From Saprospiraceae bacterium (lineage in GTDB: Bacteria > Bacteroidota > Bacteroidia > Chitinophagales > Saprospiraceae), in NCBI GenBank assembly GCA_041392805.1, contig JAWKLJ010000002.1, positions 1,441,001 to 1,505,000 of the forward strand: a DNA stretch of 64,000 bases, read 5' to 3'. Position 1 is the first letter of the stretch, and every line of letters begins with the position of its first letter. The notes under the pieces are model-generated. The model was not told where the DNA came from. It saw only the letters and a program-made list of their open reading frames with translations, and searched no databases. Positions 17,083 to 25,478 of the stretch are shown piece by piece. The position numbers and the translations under genes are program-made.

Positions 17083-18201
17083 ATGTCCTTATTTAAACTC
17101 AGAGGAAAACTAACCAAAGGCCAAAGTTATACACTTGGCTTGATCGGCTTACTCATATTTATCGCGATTTGGTGGATTTTGTCGGAAGCCCTGTCTCGGC
17201 AAATACCTGTGATTGATGATTATGAAACCCATCTGCCTTCTTCCATTTTGCAAGATTCTACCATCCAGTCAATTAATAGAGATTCCCTGGCTCGGGCAGA
17301 TTCCATTAAATTTGCCAATGCCAAGGAATTCAGAAAGGTTTATCCTTTGCTGCCTCCGCCCAACCAGGTTGTCAGTGCTTATCCGGCACTCCTGAAGGAA
17401 GATAGCCTGGTGTCCAATACTTGGCTCTCTATTTGGCGAAACCTGCAAGGCTATTTCTGGGCGATTATCTTTTCTGTTGTGTTGGGTTTTATTATAGGGC
17501 TGATACCCCTCTTCAGAGGGCTTTTTAGTAAACAGGTTGATGCCTTGCGCTATTTACCCCTCACTGCTTTGACGGGGCTTTTTATCATATGGTTTGGGAT
17601 TGAAGACGAGATGAAAATCGCCTTTTTGGCCTTTGGTATCCTGGTGTACTTATTGCCGGTCGTGGTTCAGCGGATAGATGAAGTCGAAGATGTGTACTTG
17701 AAAACCGTCTTCACTTTAGGTGCCACGGATTGGCAAACCGTTAAATCCGTTTATTTCCCTTTTGTTTTCTCTAAGCTAATGGATGATGTGCGGGTCCTTA
17801 CAGCCATTTCCTGGACCTATATTATTATTGCAGAATTGCTCAATAGACAGGGAGGTATTGGTGCCCTCATCTATGTGAAGGCGCGGCAAGGACAATTGGA
17901 GAAGGTATTCGCCATTTTAATTGTCATTGTACTGATTGGTTTTTTACAAGATAGAATCTTCGTTTACATGGATAAGCGTTTGTTCCCACACAAATACTAT
18001 AAAAAGCACATTCCTGGTATAAAGGAAGCAGAATATGGCATTGGCGCTATTTTAGTAGCCATCGGCTTGGCTATTATTGTTCCGGCGCTTGTACCTTCCG
18101 CTGCATCCATGATGAGCTCAATGGCGATCATTTTAGCCATAGCAGGGCTGGTCATTAGCCTTTACGGAGAATTCATGGTGAGGAAAACTAGAGCCGAATA
18201 G
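17083..18201 (+). CDS. ABC transporter permease, nitrate/sulfonate/taurine type
   Basis: This 372-residue inner-membrane permease belongs to the SsuC/TauC/NrtB group. One N-terminal transmembrane segment (residues 17-37) is followed by an approximately 90-residue hydrophilic loop that most relatives lack. The permease core then has about five segments, and the cytoplasmic EAA-type loop reads TLGATDWQTVKSVYFP. After the core come two extra C-terminal segments (about 312-332 and 342-362). The ATPase gene follows 20 nt downstream. No substrate-binding protein is encoded nearby, so the substrate cannot be named. Confidence 0.85.
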   Translation: MSLFKLRGKLTKGQSYTLGLIGLLIFIAIWWILSEALSRQIPVIDDYETHLPSSILQDSTIQSINRDSLARADSIKFANAKEFRKVYPLLPPPNQVVSAYPALLKEDSLVSNTWLSIWRNLQGYFWAIIFSVVLGFIIGLIPLFRGLFSKQVDALRYLPLTALTGLFIIWFGIEDEMKIAFLAFGILVYLLPVVVQRIDEVEDVYLKTVFTLGATDWQTVKSVYFPFVFSKLMDDVRVLTAISWTYIIIAELLNRQGGIGALIYVKARQGQLEKVFAILIVIVLIGFLQDRIFVYMDKRLFPHKYYKKHIPGIKEAEYGIGAILVAIGLAIIVPALVPSAASMMSSMAIILAIAGLVISLYGEFMVRKTRAE

Positions 18202-18221
18202 GCTATTTAAAAGAAGAAATT

Positions 18222-19031
18222 ATGCGTAGCAATTTATTTCCAGATACAGAAAATGCGAATATTGTAGAACTTCGCAAAATCAGCCAAAGTTATGATGGTG
18301 GTCAAAGTTTCATCATACAGGACCTTGATTTTATGATTGAAGACAAGCCTGCGCAGGGCCAATTTGTCGTCATCCTTGGCATGTCAGGTAGTGGAAAATC
18401 GACCATTTTACGATACATTGCTGGTTTGCAAAATCCGACATCTGGTGAGGTCTTATTACACGGAAAACCCCTGGACGATTCAAAACGCGTTGGAATGGTT
18501 TTCCAACAATATTCTTCTTTGCCCTGGATGACCGTGTTGGAAAATGTGGCTCTTGCTCTTAAATTTAAAGGGATAGAAGAAAAAGAGCAAAAAGACCGGG
18601 CCATGGAAATGATCGAAATGGTTGGCTTGGCAGGCCATGAAGATAAATTTGCCCAATATCCGACCTTGTCAGGAGGGCAATTGCAAAGAGTCGCCATTGC
18701 CAGGAGCCTCCTGGCTAACCCCGAAATCCTTCTGATGGACGAGCCCTTTGGCGCACTGGACATCAATACCCGCCTCCAAATGCAAGATATGCTAGCTAAA
18801 ATCTGGCTTAAATTTCATCCAACCGTCATTTTTGTAACCCACGATATCACGGAGGCTGTCTACCTGGGAGACGATATTTACATCATGAAATCCCGACCTT
18901 CTCAGTTCGTCGAACACATCCATGTCGACCTTCCCTTTCACCGCAGCAGGGAAACCAAACGGGACCCTCATTTTGTGGAATTGGTTCATGAAGTAGAAGA
19001 CAAAATGATTGAAGTCGCTAAATTAGGATAG
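18222..19031 (+). CDS. ABC transporter ATP-binding protein, nitrate/sulfonate type
   Basis: This 269-residue ATPase pairs with the upstream permease. The Walker A motif GMSGSGKST is at 53-61, the Q-loop is in FQQYSSLPW near 94-102, the signature LSGGQLQRV is at 149-157, and Walker B with the D-loop, LLMDEPFGALD, is at 170-180. The switch histidine is in FVTHD. It most resembles SsuB/TauB-type components. The substrate is unassigned because no binding protein is adjacent. A 47-nt hairpin repeat lies about 190 nt after its stop codon. Confidence 0.93.
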   Translation: MRSNLFPDTENANIVELRKISQSYDGGQSFIIQDLDFMIEDKPAQGQFVVILGMSGSGKSTILRYIAGLQNPTSGEVLLHGKPLDDSKRVGMVFQQYSSLPWMTVLENVALALKFKGIEEKEQKDRAMEMIEMVGLAGHEDKFAQYPTLSGGQLQRVAIARSLLANPEILLMDEPFGALDINTRLQMQDMLAKIWLKFHPTVIFVTHDITEAVYLGDDIYIMKSRPSQFVEHIHVDLPFHRSRETKRDPHFVELVHEVEDKMIEVAKLG

Positions 19032-19216
19032 GTGAACCTTGGGTTTCCCTGATTTAACTTTCCAACCAGCTATCCACGCCCTTGCAACGTACTGCTTAAT
19101 TGGCTCATACCTACTGCATGAATGGGGCTATATCGCACCGGGGCTACCGAGAGAGAATCCCGATGGAATTGGAATTGGCTAGGTTTTTGCTTGGTCCATC
19201 AGCTCTTGTGCCCGCA

Positions 19217-19263
19217 GACATCAGAAGTTAGCGGAGAGATGGCTGGGGTAAACTTCTGATGTC
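19217..19263. repeat. GACATCAGAAGTT hairpin repeat, copy A
   Basis: GACATCAGAAGTT at 19217-19229 and AACTTCTGATGTC at 19251-19263 form a perfect 13-bp stem. The reverse complement matches the element at 56139-56186 along its whole length, including the loop (CCCAG...CTCTCC). It lies between the convergent ABC ATPase and PorG-like genes, where it may also end transcription on both sides. The rest of the 19032-19308 gap shows no gene. Confidence 0.75.
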
Positions 19264-19308
19264 AGGCCTCGCCTCTGCTTTTTCGCTTCGCTCAACCTTC
19301 AACCCTCC

Positions 19309-20178
19309 CTAATCGGTATTACATCCGCTTCTCCCTCTTCTTACCCTGTTTCGACTCCCAACCAGGCCATTATCCATAAAATTATAGGAAATGGTTAGCC
19401 CTAAAATAAAATAAGCATCAGCTGTTTTTCCGTCACCTCGCTGGGTGCCAGTCGGAACGATAACTGGGTCGCTACCCAGTAGTTCTCCTTGTCTATTGGC
19501 CAATGCTGCAGATAATTCCCCTTTGGCAGCGAGCAATTCATTATAAGAAACATAGGTGCCGCTAACATCGTCCAAATAGTCGGTAAAGGTTTTGCGAACG
19601 CCGATCTCCAGGCCCACATTCCATTGGTCATTAAGGGCATATTTGACGCCAATACCAAAGGGAATCGCGAATTGTTGGGTGGTATAGGGGGCTGGTCGAT
19701 CCGGTAAACCTTGTCCCTCTGTATCAAGTGGCTGTAGTTCAACCAATTGCCCTTGGTAAAAGGCTTTAGGATTGAAGGTGAAAAAAGCCACACCAGCAAA
19801 TAGATAAGGTGAAAAAGGAGAAGAAAGGTTATATGGTTGATACCCCATGAGGTTGAACTCACCGATTAACCCCACTTCATAAATATCAGTCTGAAAGCTG
19901 AGGTTTCGATCCCTGAAAGCCCCAACAGGGGCGTTGGCATCTGCCCCAGAAAGCGCAGTATAGTTGAGGCCCAGTCGCACTGCTAAGTAATCATTAAAAT
20001 TATACCGGCCAAAAATGCCACCGGCAAAATGGGATTGCCCTAAGTATACGGTAGAAGAATTATTCGATAAATCACCTAAATAATTCGAACCGCCTCCTAA
20101 AATACCCGCCTCAAAATGCTGGGCATGTAGAAAGGAGCTAAGCAACAAAAATCCTAAAAAGGGGAGCAGATTCTTCAT
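19309..20178 (-). CDS. PorG-like outer-membrane beta-barrel protein (DUF6089 type)
   Basis: This 289-residue exported protein has a signal peptide (MKNLLPFLGFLLLSSFLHAQ) and then the alternating strand pattern of an eight-stranded outer-membrane barrel. The first mature residues, AGILGGGSNYLGDLS, are typical of the DUF6089 group, whose member PorG is part of the type IX secretion machinery in Porphyromonas. The call rests on this N-terminal pattern and on the other type IX components in the window. A general porin-like barrel is the alternative. The ATG at 20178 starts the signal peptide; longer frames reach 20208. Confidence 0.7.
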   Translation of the reverse strand: MKNLLPFLGFLLLSSFLHAQHFEAGILGGGSNYLGDLSNNSSTVYLGQSHFAGGIFGRYNFNDYLAVRLGLNYTALSGADANAPVGAFRDRNLSFQTDIYEVGLIGEFNLMGYQPYNLSSPFSPYLFAGVAFFTFNPKAFYQGQLVELQPLDTEGQGLPDRPAPYTTQQFAIPFGIGVKYALNDQWNVGLEIGVRKTFTDYLDDVSGTYVSYNELLAAKGELSAALANRQGELLGSDPVIVPTGTQRGDGKTADAYFILGLTISYNFMDNGLVGSRNRVRRGRSGCNTD

Positions 20179-20503
20179 TATATTTAATTTGGAAACCATA
20201 TGAGGCATTAAAAATCCTGAAAATATCTATATAATTGTAATTTTAGTCGGTAAAAATACGGACTATGACTTAAAGTTTCATCAATCAACAACTTCTTCTC
20301 TCAAAATCCGTTCTTTTATTTGCTCACTTTTTTGAAATGAATCCTGCTTTGATCTGTTTTTTGACATTAGTATCCCTTTCGCCTAAACTCAATTATAATA
20401 TTTAAAAAAGCAAGATATTTTGATCGACCTTCTTGGGTTATGTTCTACTTTTATCTTATTTAGTAACAAAGTGTAATCATTTAATTCAGAAAAAAATAAA
20501 ATA
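20179..20503. other. Divergent intergenic region without gene
   Basis: This AT-rich 325-bp stretch lies between the PorG-like gene (minus) and the subtilase gene (plus). It should hold the promoters of both. No clear TAnnTTTG box with a matching -33 element, no hairpin with a T-run and no open frame were seen. Confidence 0.6.
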
Positions 20504-22171
20504 ATGAAATTGCAGCAGTTGATTGTATTCCTTTTATGTTTTGTGGTATCAGTGGGAGGGAAGGCTCAAGAGGAGCCGCCTACTAATTGGCCTCATCTTG
20601 ATGCTCAGACCGATGGTTATCCTGGCATGAGCACCCAAAAAACCTATAAAGAATTACTTAAAGGACGGCAGTCTCAGACAGTGGTGGTGGCCGTCATCGA
20701 TTCGGGCGTAGATAAAGACCATGAAGATCTTAAATCAATTATGTGGGTCAATGAAGACGAGGTTCCCGGTAATGGAATTGATGACGATAATAATGGTTAC
20801 ATTGATGATATTCATGGCTGGAATTTTCTAGGCGGGAAAGACGGCCGTAACCTGGCACATGAAAACATAGAAATGACCCGACTCTATAGTAAATATAAGG
20901 CTAAATATGACGGTAAAAACGTGGGAGACCTCAATAAGGCGGAAAAGGCCGAGTACCAAAAAATTGAAGAATACGGTAAAGTCATTGAGAAAAAGAAGGA
21001 ACAATTTGGCCCGCAAGCAGCACTTTATGGCGCAACCTTAGAGGCCTTTACTGCCCTTGCTGAAGCCATTGGGAAATCACCGGAGAAGATTTCCTTATCG
21101 GATGTCAAAAACCTGAAATCTAAGGACCAAATGTTAGGTAGGGTAGCGGAAGCAGTAGTTGGATTCATCGAGCAAGGCCAAGAATTCGGGGCGATTTATG
21201 CAGAAGTAGAGGAGGCTTACAACTATTATTATGAACAGGTTAACTATTATTATAATCCGGACTTCAATCCACGAAGTATTGTAGGAGATAATATTAATGA
21301 TCCATATGAACAGTTTTACGGCAATAATGATGTAAAAGGACCTGATGCAGAACATGGTACGCATGTAGCTGGAATTATTGGAGCGGTGCGAAATAATGAT
21401 ATAGGGATGGATGGCGTAGCCGATAACATTCGGATTATGTCGGTTAGAACAGTACCTTCTGGTGATGAACGAGACAAAGATGTTGCCAATGCCATTCGTT
21501 ATGCGGTCGATAATGGGGCGCAAGTGATCAATATGAGTTTTGGAAAGGGGGAATCACCTTATAAAGAAGTCGTAGATGAAGCTGTAAAATACGCTTTAAA
21601 ACATGACGTCTTGCTAGTTCATGGCTCAGGTAATGATGCATCGGAAGTCACGTTCGATAATAATTTTCCAAATGACCGTTTTGCCAAAAGAGGCTTATTC
21701 GGACCAAAAAATGCTAAGAACTGGTTGGAAGTTGGTGCAAGTACTTTTACGGCCGACAAGAGCTTAGTTGCTGCTTTCTCCAATTACAGTCCAACTAATG
21801 TAGATGTTTTTGCCCCAGGTGTTGAAATTTATTCTACCGTTCCTGGCGATAAATACAAAAACCATCAGGGTACGAGTATGGCCTCTCCTTTAGTAGCGGG
21901 AATGGCCGCCCTCCTGCGCTCTTATTTCCCAAGCCTTACGGCCGTCCAGGTGAAATCCATTATCATGGAGTCTACCACGCCCCAAAAAGGCAGGTATATT
22001 AACCCGGAAACGGGCGAGATGGTACCTTTTACAGATATGTGTCTGACGGGCGGAATTGTCAATACCTATAAAGCGGTACAAATGGCGATGACCACCAAAG
22101 GGAAGAAAAAATTCGCAGGTTTTGGCTCTTCTGGCAAAAAGGAAAAAAAAGGAAATAAAGAAAGGGCATAA
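20504..22171 (+). CDS. Secreted subtilisin-like serine protease (S8)
   Basis: This 555-residue protein starts with a signal peptide ending at GGKAQ (residue 22). The catalytic triad is visible: Asp66 in VVVAVIDSGVD, His284 in EHGTHVAG and Ser458 in GTSMASP, with the oxyanion Asn377 in GSGND. About 215 residues separate Asp and His, far more than the 30-60 usual in subtilisins. The extra segment (about 110-270) is charged and largely helical, then tyrosine-rich. The C-terminus is lysine-rich with no type IX sorting domain, so export beyond the periplasm is uncertain. Confidence 0.92.
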   Translation: MKLQQLIVFLLCFVVSVGGKAQEEPPTNWPHLDAQTDGYPGMSTQKTYKELLKGRQSQTVVVAVIDSGVDKDHEDLKSIMWVNEDEVPGNGIDDDNNGYIDDIHGWNFLGGKDGRNLAHENIEMTRLYSKYKAKYDGKNVGDLNKAEKAEYQKIEEYGKVIEKKKEQFGPQAALYGATLEAFTALAEAIGKSPEKISLSDVKNLKSKDQMLGRVAEAVVGFIEQGQEFGAIYAEVEEAYNYYYEQVNYYYNPDFNPRSIVGDNINDPYEQFYGNNDVKGPDAEHGTHVAGIIGAVRNNDIGMDGVADNIRIMSVRTVPSGDERDKDVANAIRYAVDNGAQVINMSFGKGESPYKEVVDEAVKYALKHDVLLVHGSGNDASEVTFDNNFPNDRFAKRGLFGPKNAKNWLEVGASTFTADKSLVAAFSNYSPTNVDVFAPGVEIYSTVPGDKYKNHQGTSMASPLVAGMAALLRSYFPSLTAVQVKSIIMESTTPQKGRYINPETGEMVPFTDMCLTGGIVNTYKAVQMAMTTKGKKKFAGFGSSGKKEKKGNKERA

Positions 22172-22179
22172 ATACTGGT

Positions 22180-22222
22180 AGATGTCGGTGAAAAACCTAT
22201 CGGTAGGTAGGCACCGACATCT
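22180..22222. terminator. Hairpin after subtilase gene
   Basis: AGATGTCGGTG at 22180-22190 is perfectly complementary to CACCGACATCT at 22212-22222 with a 21-nt loop, beginning 8 nt after the stop codon. There is no T-run. It is probably a 3'-end structure. Its right half overlaps a direct repeat. Confidence 0.5.
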
Positions 22223-22355
22223 GCTGGTGGTGAAAATATGGCATACCTAACGGCATGCTATGGGTCTTTGTGCGCCTTTTTCTACCAATGGTTGATCCCT
22301 AAAGGGATCTTTTGGCTTAGCGCCTGCTATCGGTAGGTAGCATCCGCTGGTGGTG
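22198..22355. repeat. Direct repeat pair flanking a hairpin
   Basis: CTATCGGTAGGTAG followed by a short variable part and CTGGTGGTG occurs at 22198-22232 and again at 22327-22355. Between them lies GATCCCTaaAGGGATCTTTT (22293-22313), a compact hairpin that could terminate plus-strand transcription. The arrangement fills the gap between the convergent subtilase and PorP/SprF genes. Confidence 0.6.
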
Positions 22356-22356
22356 C

Positions 22357-23412
22357 TTAGAACTTCGGACACAGCACCGTCTCATCATCATACTCACCCA
22401 AATAGGCAATAGAGATTTCAAATGCGCCTTGTCCCTTTCTCGTTTGGTTTATATCATTCAGATTAGCATCATAGCTAATGCCTAACAGAAAATTATTCAG
22501 TTCTAAACCAACCATTCCAACGACAGCATCCATAAAGAAGATATCTTGTTCATTTTTGACAGGACGAACCCATGCGCCAAGATGGATCGCCACCCCTTTG
22601 ATATCGTCAGCCAGAAATCGGAAATTAGTACCTGCATTGATTGCAAGATGAGGTCCTTGGCTATATATCAAGGCCCGAGGCAGCATTTGTACCCGATCAG
22701 CTATTGGAATTTGAAAACTCAAATGCCCAACATACTTGGTGGCTAATTGGTCTTCAGGGTATTTTTCAGGCTTTTCCTTATCATAGTAAAAACCGATTGA
22801 GGGTTCGCTAAGGTGAAACATACTGCCACCAATAAATACACCCAATTTCCCTTGTGGCGCATAAGCATAGTTGATGCCTACATTGAAGTCGGCGTGGGCG
22901 AAATTATTTTCAGGCAAGGTTTCGTCCGTAGAATTGGTGTATCCATTGTCTCCATTAAATTGATCTTCAAAATTTATATTGCCATAGCTAATATTCCGTT
23001 GCGCCAAGCCGACCTGGCCCCCAATGCTCAAAAACTGGTCATTTGCATCACTCAAGGATTTATGAAAACCACCAGATATAAAAACCTGGTTATTGGAATA
23101 ACCGATAAAAGGCACTTTGTCACTGTTGAAAATGACACCAACCCCAAAGGCATCATCCTGCTTTTTTTTGAATTGACTTAGCCTAAACCTGAAATCAATC
23201 GCACCAGAATAGGTGATAAAAGGATTTTGCAAAACATTCTTCCATTGATCTCTATAAATGACAGAAAAGCGGTATTTACCCTCCAGGGCTCCCGTCAGTG
23301 CTGGATTAAGACTAATAGGCGAAGCATAAAATTGGGTAAAATGTTGGTCTTGGGAAATCAGGCTTCCCGCGAGGCCCAAATAGAGGAAAAAGAGGAAAAT
23401 CTTTTTATTCAT
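22357..23412 (-). CDS. PorP/SprF-family type IX secretion membrane protein
   Basis: This 351-residue outer-membrane protein has a signal peptide ending near LISQ (residue 21). The diagnostic PorP/SprF opening follows: DQHFTQFYASPISLNPALTG, then YRDQWKNV. The rest alternates as expected for a 14-stranded barrel with aromatic girdles. In gliding Bacteroidota, SprF homologues assist secretion of specific type IX substrates and are often encoded next to them. Here the divergent neighbour is an NlpC/P60-like protein. A TAnnTTTG box in minus orientation precedes the start. Confidence 0.92.
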   Translation of the reverse strand: MNKKIFLFFLYLGLAGSLISQDQHFTQFYASPISLNPALTGALEGKYRFSVIYRDQWKNVLQNPFITYSGAIDFRFRLSQFKKKQDDAFGVGVIFNSDKVPFIGYSNNQVFISGGFHKSLSDANDQFLSIGGQVGLAQRNISYGNINFEDQFNGDNGYTNSTDETLPENNFAHADFNVGINYAYAPQGKLGVFIGGSMFHLSEPSIGFYYDKEKPEKYPEDQLATKYVGHLSFQIPIADRVQMLPRALIYSQGPHLAINAGTNFRFLADDIKGVAIHLGAWVRPVKNEQDIFFMDAVVGMVGLELNNFLLGISYDANLNDINQTRKGQGAFEISIAYLGEYDDETVLCPKF

Positions 23413-23437
23413 AGGAATAGTATCTTCATGAGAGAAT

Positions 23438-23445
23438 CAAAGGTA
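23438..23445 (-). promoter_or_regulatory. TAnnTTTG box upstream of PorP/SprF gene
   Basis: On the minus strand this reads TACCTTTG. A TTTG at 23465-23462 lies 16 nt further upstream, slightly close for a -33 box. The start codon is 26 nt downstream. Confidence 0.4.
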
Positions 23446-23555
23446 AGGTTTATTTTACTTACAAAGCAACGGACTTTTTCTAATATTTATTATTTTTGGT
23501 AATGTGAATTGATAAAGAACTTATTTTCTTTACCCTTCCAATCAAAAAACAACCC

Positions 23556-23592
23556 TTCTCTGACAGCACAAAAAAGGGTCAGAGAACCAAAA
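23556..23592. repeat. Hairpin TTCTCTGAC/GTCAGAGAA
   Basis: TTCTCTGAC at 23556-23564 pairs perfectly with GTCAGAGAA at 23578-23586, with a 13-nt loop. Read on the minus strand (TTTGGTTCTCTGAC... TTTTTTGTG) it resembles the left end of the palindromic element at 26626-26660. It ends about 18 nt before the start codon at 23604. Confidence 0.5.
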
Positions 23593-23603
23593 TAACATCG
23601 TCA

Positions 23604-24455
23604 ATGACCCATGGGATTTGTCCATTAAGCACCGTCTCCATCCGCAGCAGTTCCTCTCACAGGAGCGAAATGATTTCCCAGCTTTTGTTTGGGGAGTTGG
23701 TTGAAGTATTAGAGCAAAAAGGTCGCCAATGGGTCAAGGTTCGCTGCGCCCACGACAATTTTATTGGGTGGGTGGCCGCTAATCAGTTGGAGTGGATTAC
23801 CCCGAAGGAGTTTAAAGCGTATCAGGACAATTTTGCCTTTGTATTGGATATTTTTCAGGCATTAAGCACCGAAGAAGCGTTTATTCCGCTAACCTTGGGA
23901 GCCAGGTTACCCAATTTTGATGGACTGCGATTTGCCATTGGAGGAAAGTATTATAATTATAGTGGACAAGCTGTTTTTCCATACGATATTATTCAGGGTC
24001 CTGAAATCATACAAAAAATTGCACGCCGATTTTTACATGCCCCTTTTTTATGGGGTGGTAGGTCTCCTATGGGGGTAGATGGTCCCGGTTTTGTCCAAGT
24101 TGTCTTTGGGATTGCTGGATACCCGCTGCCACGCGAGGCCTTTGAACAAGTAGAACGCGGCGTTAATGTAGATTTTGCCATCCAGGCCCAAGCGGCAGAT
24201 GTCGCCTTTTTTGAAAACCAAAAGGGACGAATTGGTCACACTGGCATCATGTTGCCGGAAGGGAAAATTATTCACGCTTACGGAAAGGTACGAATTGATA
24301 AATTAGACCACTACGGGATTTTTAACGAAGACCAAGGACGTTACACTCATCGTCTAAGGATTATTAAACGGCTATGGCAGGTCAAAAATAAAACAGCCCA
24401 GCCCGAAACAATAAAAACCAGCGAAAGAGTCAGCCAACAAATTCCACTTTTTTAG
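23604..24455 (+). CDS. NlpC/P60-like protein with altered catalytic site
   Basis: This 283-residue protein has an N-terminal SH3-like pair (about residues 5-65 and 75-130) and a C-terminal NlpC/P60 domain (135-250), the layout of Bacteroidota cell-wall endopeptidases. The motif that normally reads DCSG with the nucleophilic cysteine is D159-G160-P161-G162. The codon at 24081-24083 is GGT, so the cysteine is replaced by glycine. The histidine region GHTGIM is retained (His212). No other cysteine lies near the site. It has no signal peptide. It may bind peptidoglycan peptides without cutting them. Confidence 0.85.
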   Translation: MTHGICPLSTVSIRSSSSHRSEMISQLLFGELVEVLEQKGRQWVKVRCAHDNFIGWVAANQLEWITPKEFKAYQDNFAFVLDIFQALSTEEAFIPLTLGARLPNFDGLRFAIGGKYYNYSGQAVFPYDIIQGPEIIQKIARRFLHAPFLWGGRSPMGVDGPGFVQVVFGIAGYPLPREAFEQVERGVNVDFAIQAQAADVAFFENQKGRIGHTGIMLPEGKIIHAYGKVRIDKLDHYGIFNEDQGRYTHRLRIIKRLWQVKNKTAQPETIKTSERVSQQIPLF

Positions 24456-24495
24456 GTATAGCACCTGTTTGCTAATTTTTTGCATAAACCTAATA

Positions 24496-24536
24496 GACGG
24501 AAAAAAGTGGGATCATTTATTTCCGTCAAACTACTA
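24496..24536 (+). repeat. GACGGA/TCCGTC repeat, copy 2 (shortened)
   Basis: This copy keeps the right end (AGTGGGATCATTTATTTCC then GTCAAACTACTAAG) in almost the same form as the copy at 52327. Its left arm is reduced to AGACGGAAA, so most of the stem is missing. It lies 95 nt upstream of the lipoprotein gene at 24632 in the same orientation as the other copies. Confidence 0.7.
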
Positions 24537-24557
24537 AGACTATCTGATCCGGTTTTG

Positions 24558-24565
24558 TAACTTTG
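24558..24565 (+). promoter_or_regulatory. TAnnTTTG box upstream of the 24632 gene
   Basis: TAACTTTG fits the Bacteroidota -7 element. No good TTG lies at the usual distance upstream. The leader would be about 60 nt. Confidence 0.4.
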
Positions 24566-24631
24566 CCGCCTAAATTCTAGGCATACTTTTTTGCTGATAA
24601 TTTTTATTGCTTATTTTTAAATTGACCGTTT

Positions 24632-25474
24632 ATGTGGAGGGGAGATAACTTGCATCTATCGTTTTCATTTGGGATATTTCTAGGCCTGATGTTGCTTGCA
24701 GCCTGCCAAAATAAGGTGGGTGGAGAAGAAGGGCAGCAACCCCCTGTTTCATTGGATAACCCTACTCAAATTACATTTTCGCAGGACTCCCTGATTAAAC
24801 AATCCAGTCATTGCGCCGTTGATACGAATAAGTGTGCAAAGTTTAGTCTGTTTTATCCCTATGCAAAAAGTGGCCCAACAGATTTGTGCGTCGCTTTTAA
24901 CCGACTACAGTTGAAGTTTCTTAAACATTCCCTGCAGCAAGGAGAAACCGAAGCAGCTTCCCCTTCCACCAGTTTGGAAGCCTTGGCCGATGCATTCCTG
25001 GCCGACTATGACGAATTACTCGCCGATGCCTCTCCTTATGAAATGCCTTGGGAATTGGAAACTACGGGCAGCATCTTATTCCAGAACGAAAAAATTGTAT
25101 CTGTTCAACTACAACAGTATAATTATACAGGAGGAGCACATCCCAATGCTTCTACCACCCTTTGGATGTTAGATAAACAAACCGGTGAAGCGCTTGATTT
25201 TAAATCCATGGGCACCAACACTGATACTTTGTTGATCATTGCAGAGGAAGCTTTCCGTTCTGTGATAGACTTGCCAAGAGAAAAAAAATTAGAAGAAGCT
25301 GGCTTTTTTTTAGGAGAAACCTTCTACCTCCCTCAAAATTATGCATGGGTCAAGGAGGGACTGCTTTTGTACTATAATACATATGAAATTGCTCCCTACG
25401 TCTTTGGGCCAACCGAAGTAGTGATACCTTTTGCAAAGTTGGAGGGGGTTTTTGAAAACAACAATTGGTATTAA
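24632..25474 (+). CDS. Lipoprotein with DUF3298-type domain
   Basis: This 280-residue lipoprotein has a hydrophobic N-terminus ending in the lipobox LLAAC with Cys25. The mature part has a DUF4163/DUF3298-like architecture, recognised by YTGGAHPN around residue 170 followed by the PYVFGPTEVVIPF segment near the C-terminus. The same pair of domains occurs in RsiV-type lysozyme-binding proteins, but most Bacteroidota members are uncharacterised. It is followed 4 nt later by a second small lipoprotein gene, so the two form an operon. Function unknown; lipid attachment to an envelope membrane is likely. Confidence 0.8.
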   Translation: MWRGDNLHLSFSFGIFLGLMLLAACQNKVGGEEGQQPPVSLDNPTQITFSQDSLIKQSSHCAVDTNKCAKFSLFYPYAKSGPTDLCVAFNRLQLKFLKHSLQQGETEAASPSTSLEALADAFLADYDELLADASPYEMPWELETTGSILFQNEKIVSVQLQQYNYTGGAHPNASTTLWMLDKQTGEALDFKSMGTNTDTLLIIAEEAFRSVIDLPREKKLEEAGFFLGETFYLPQNYAWVKEGLLLYYNTYEIAPYVFGPTEVVIPFAKLEGVFENNNWY

Positions 25475-25478
25475 AAAA

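Noticed and set aside
17083..19031. Naming the ABC transporter as nitrate, taurine or sulfonate importer
   Set aside because: Permease and ATPase sequences of these groups overlap and no binding protein is nearby, so a substrate name is not supported.
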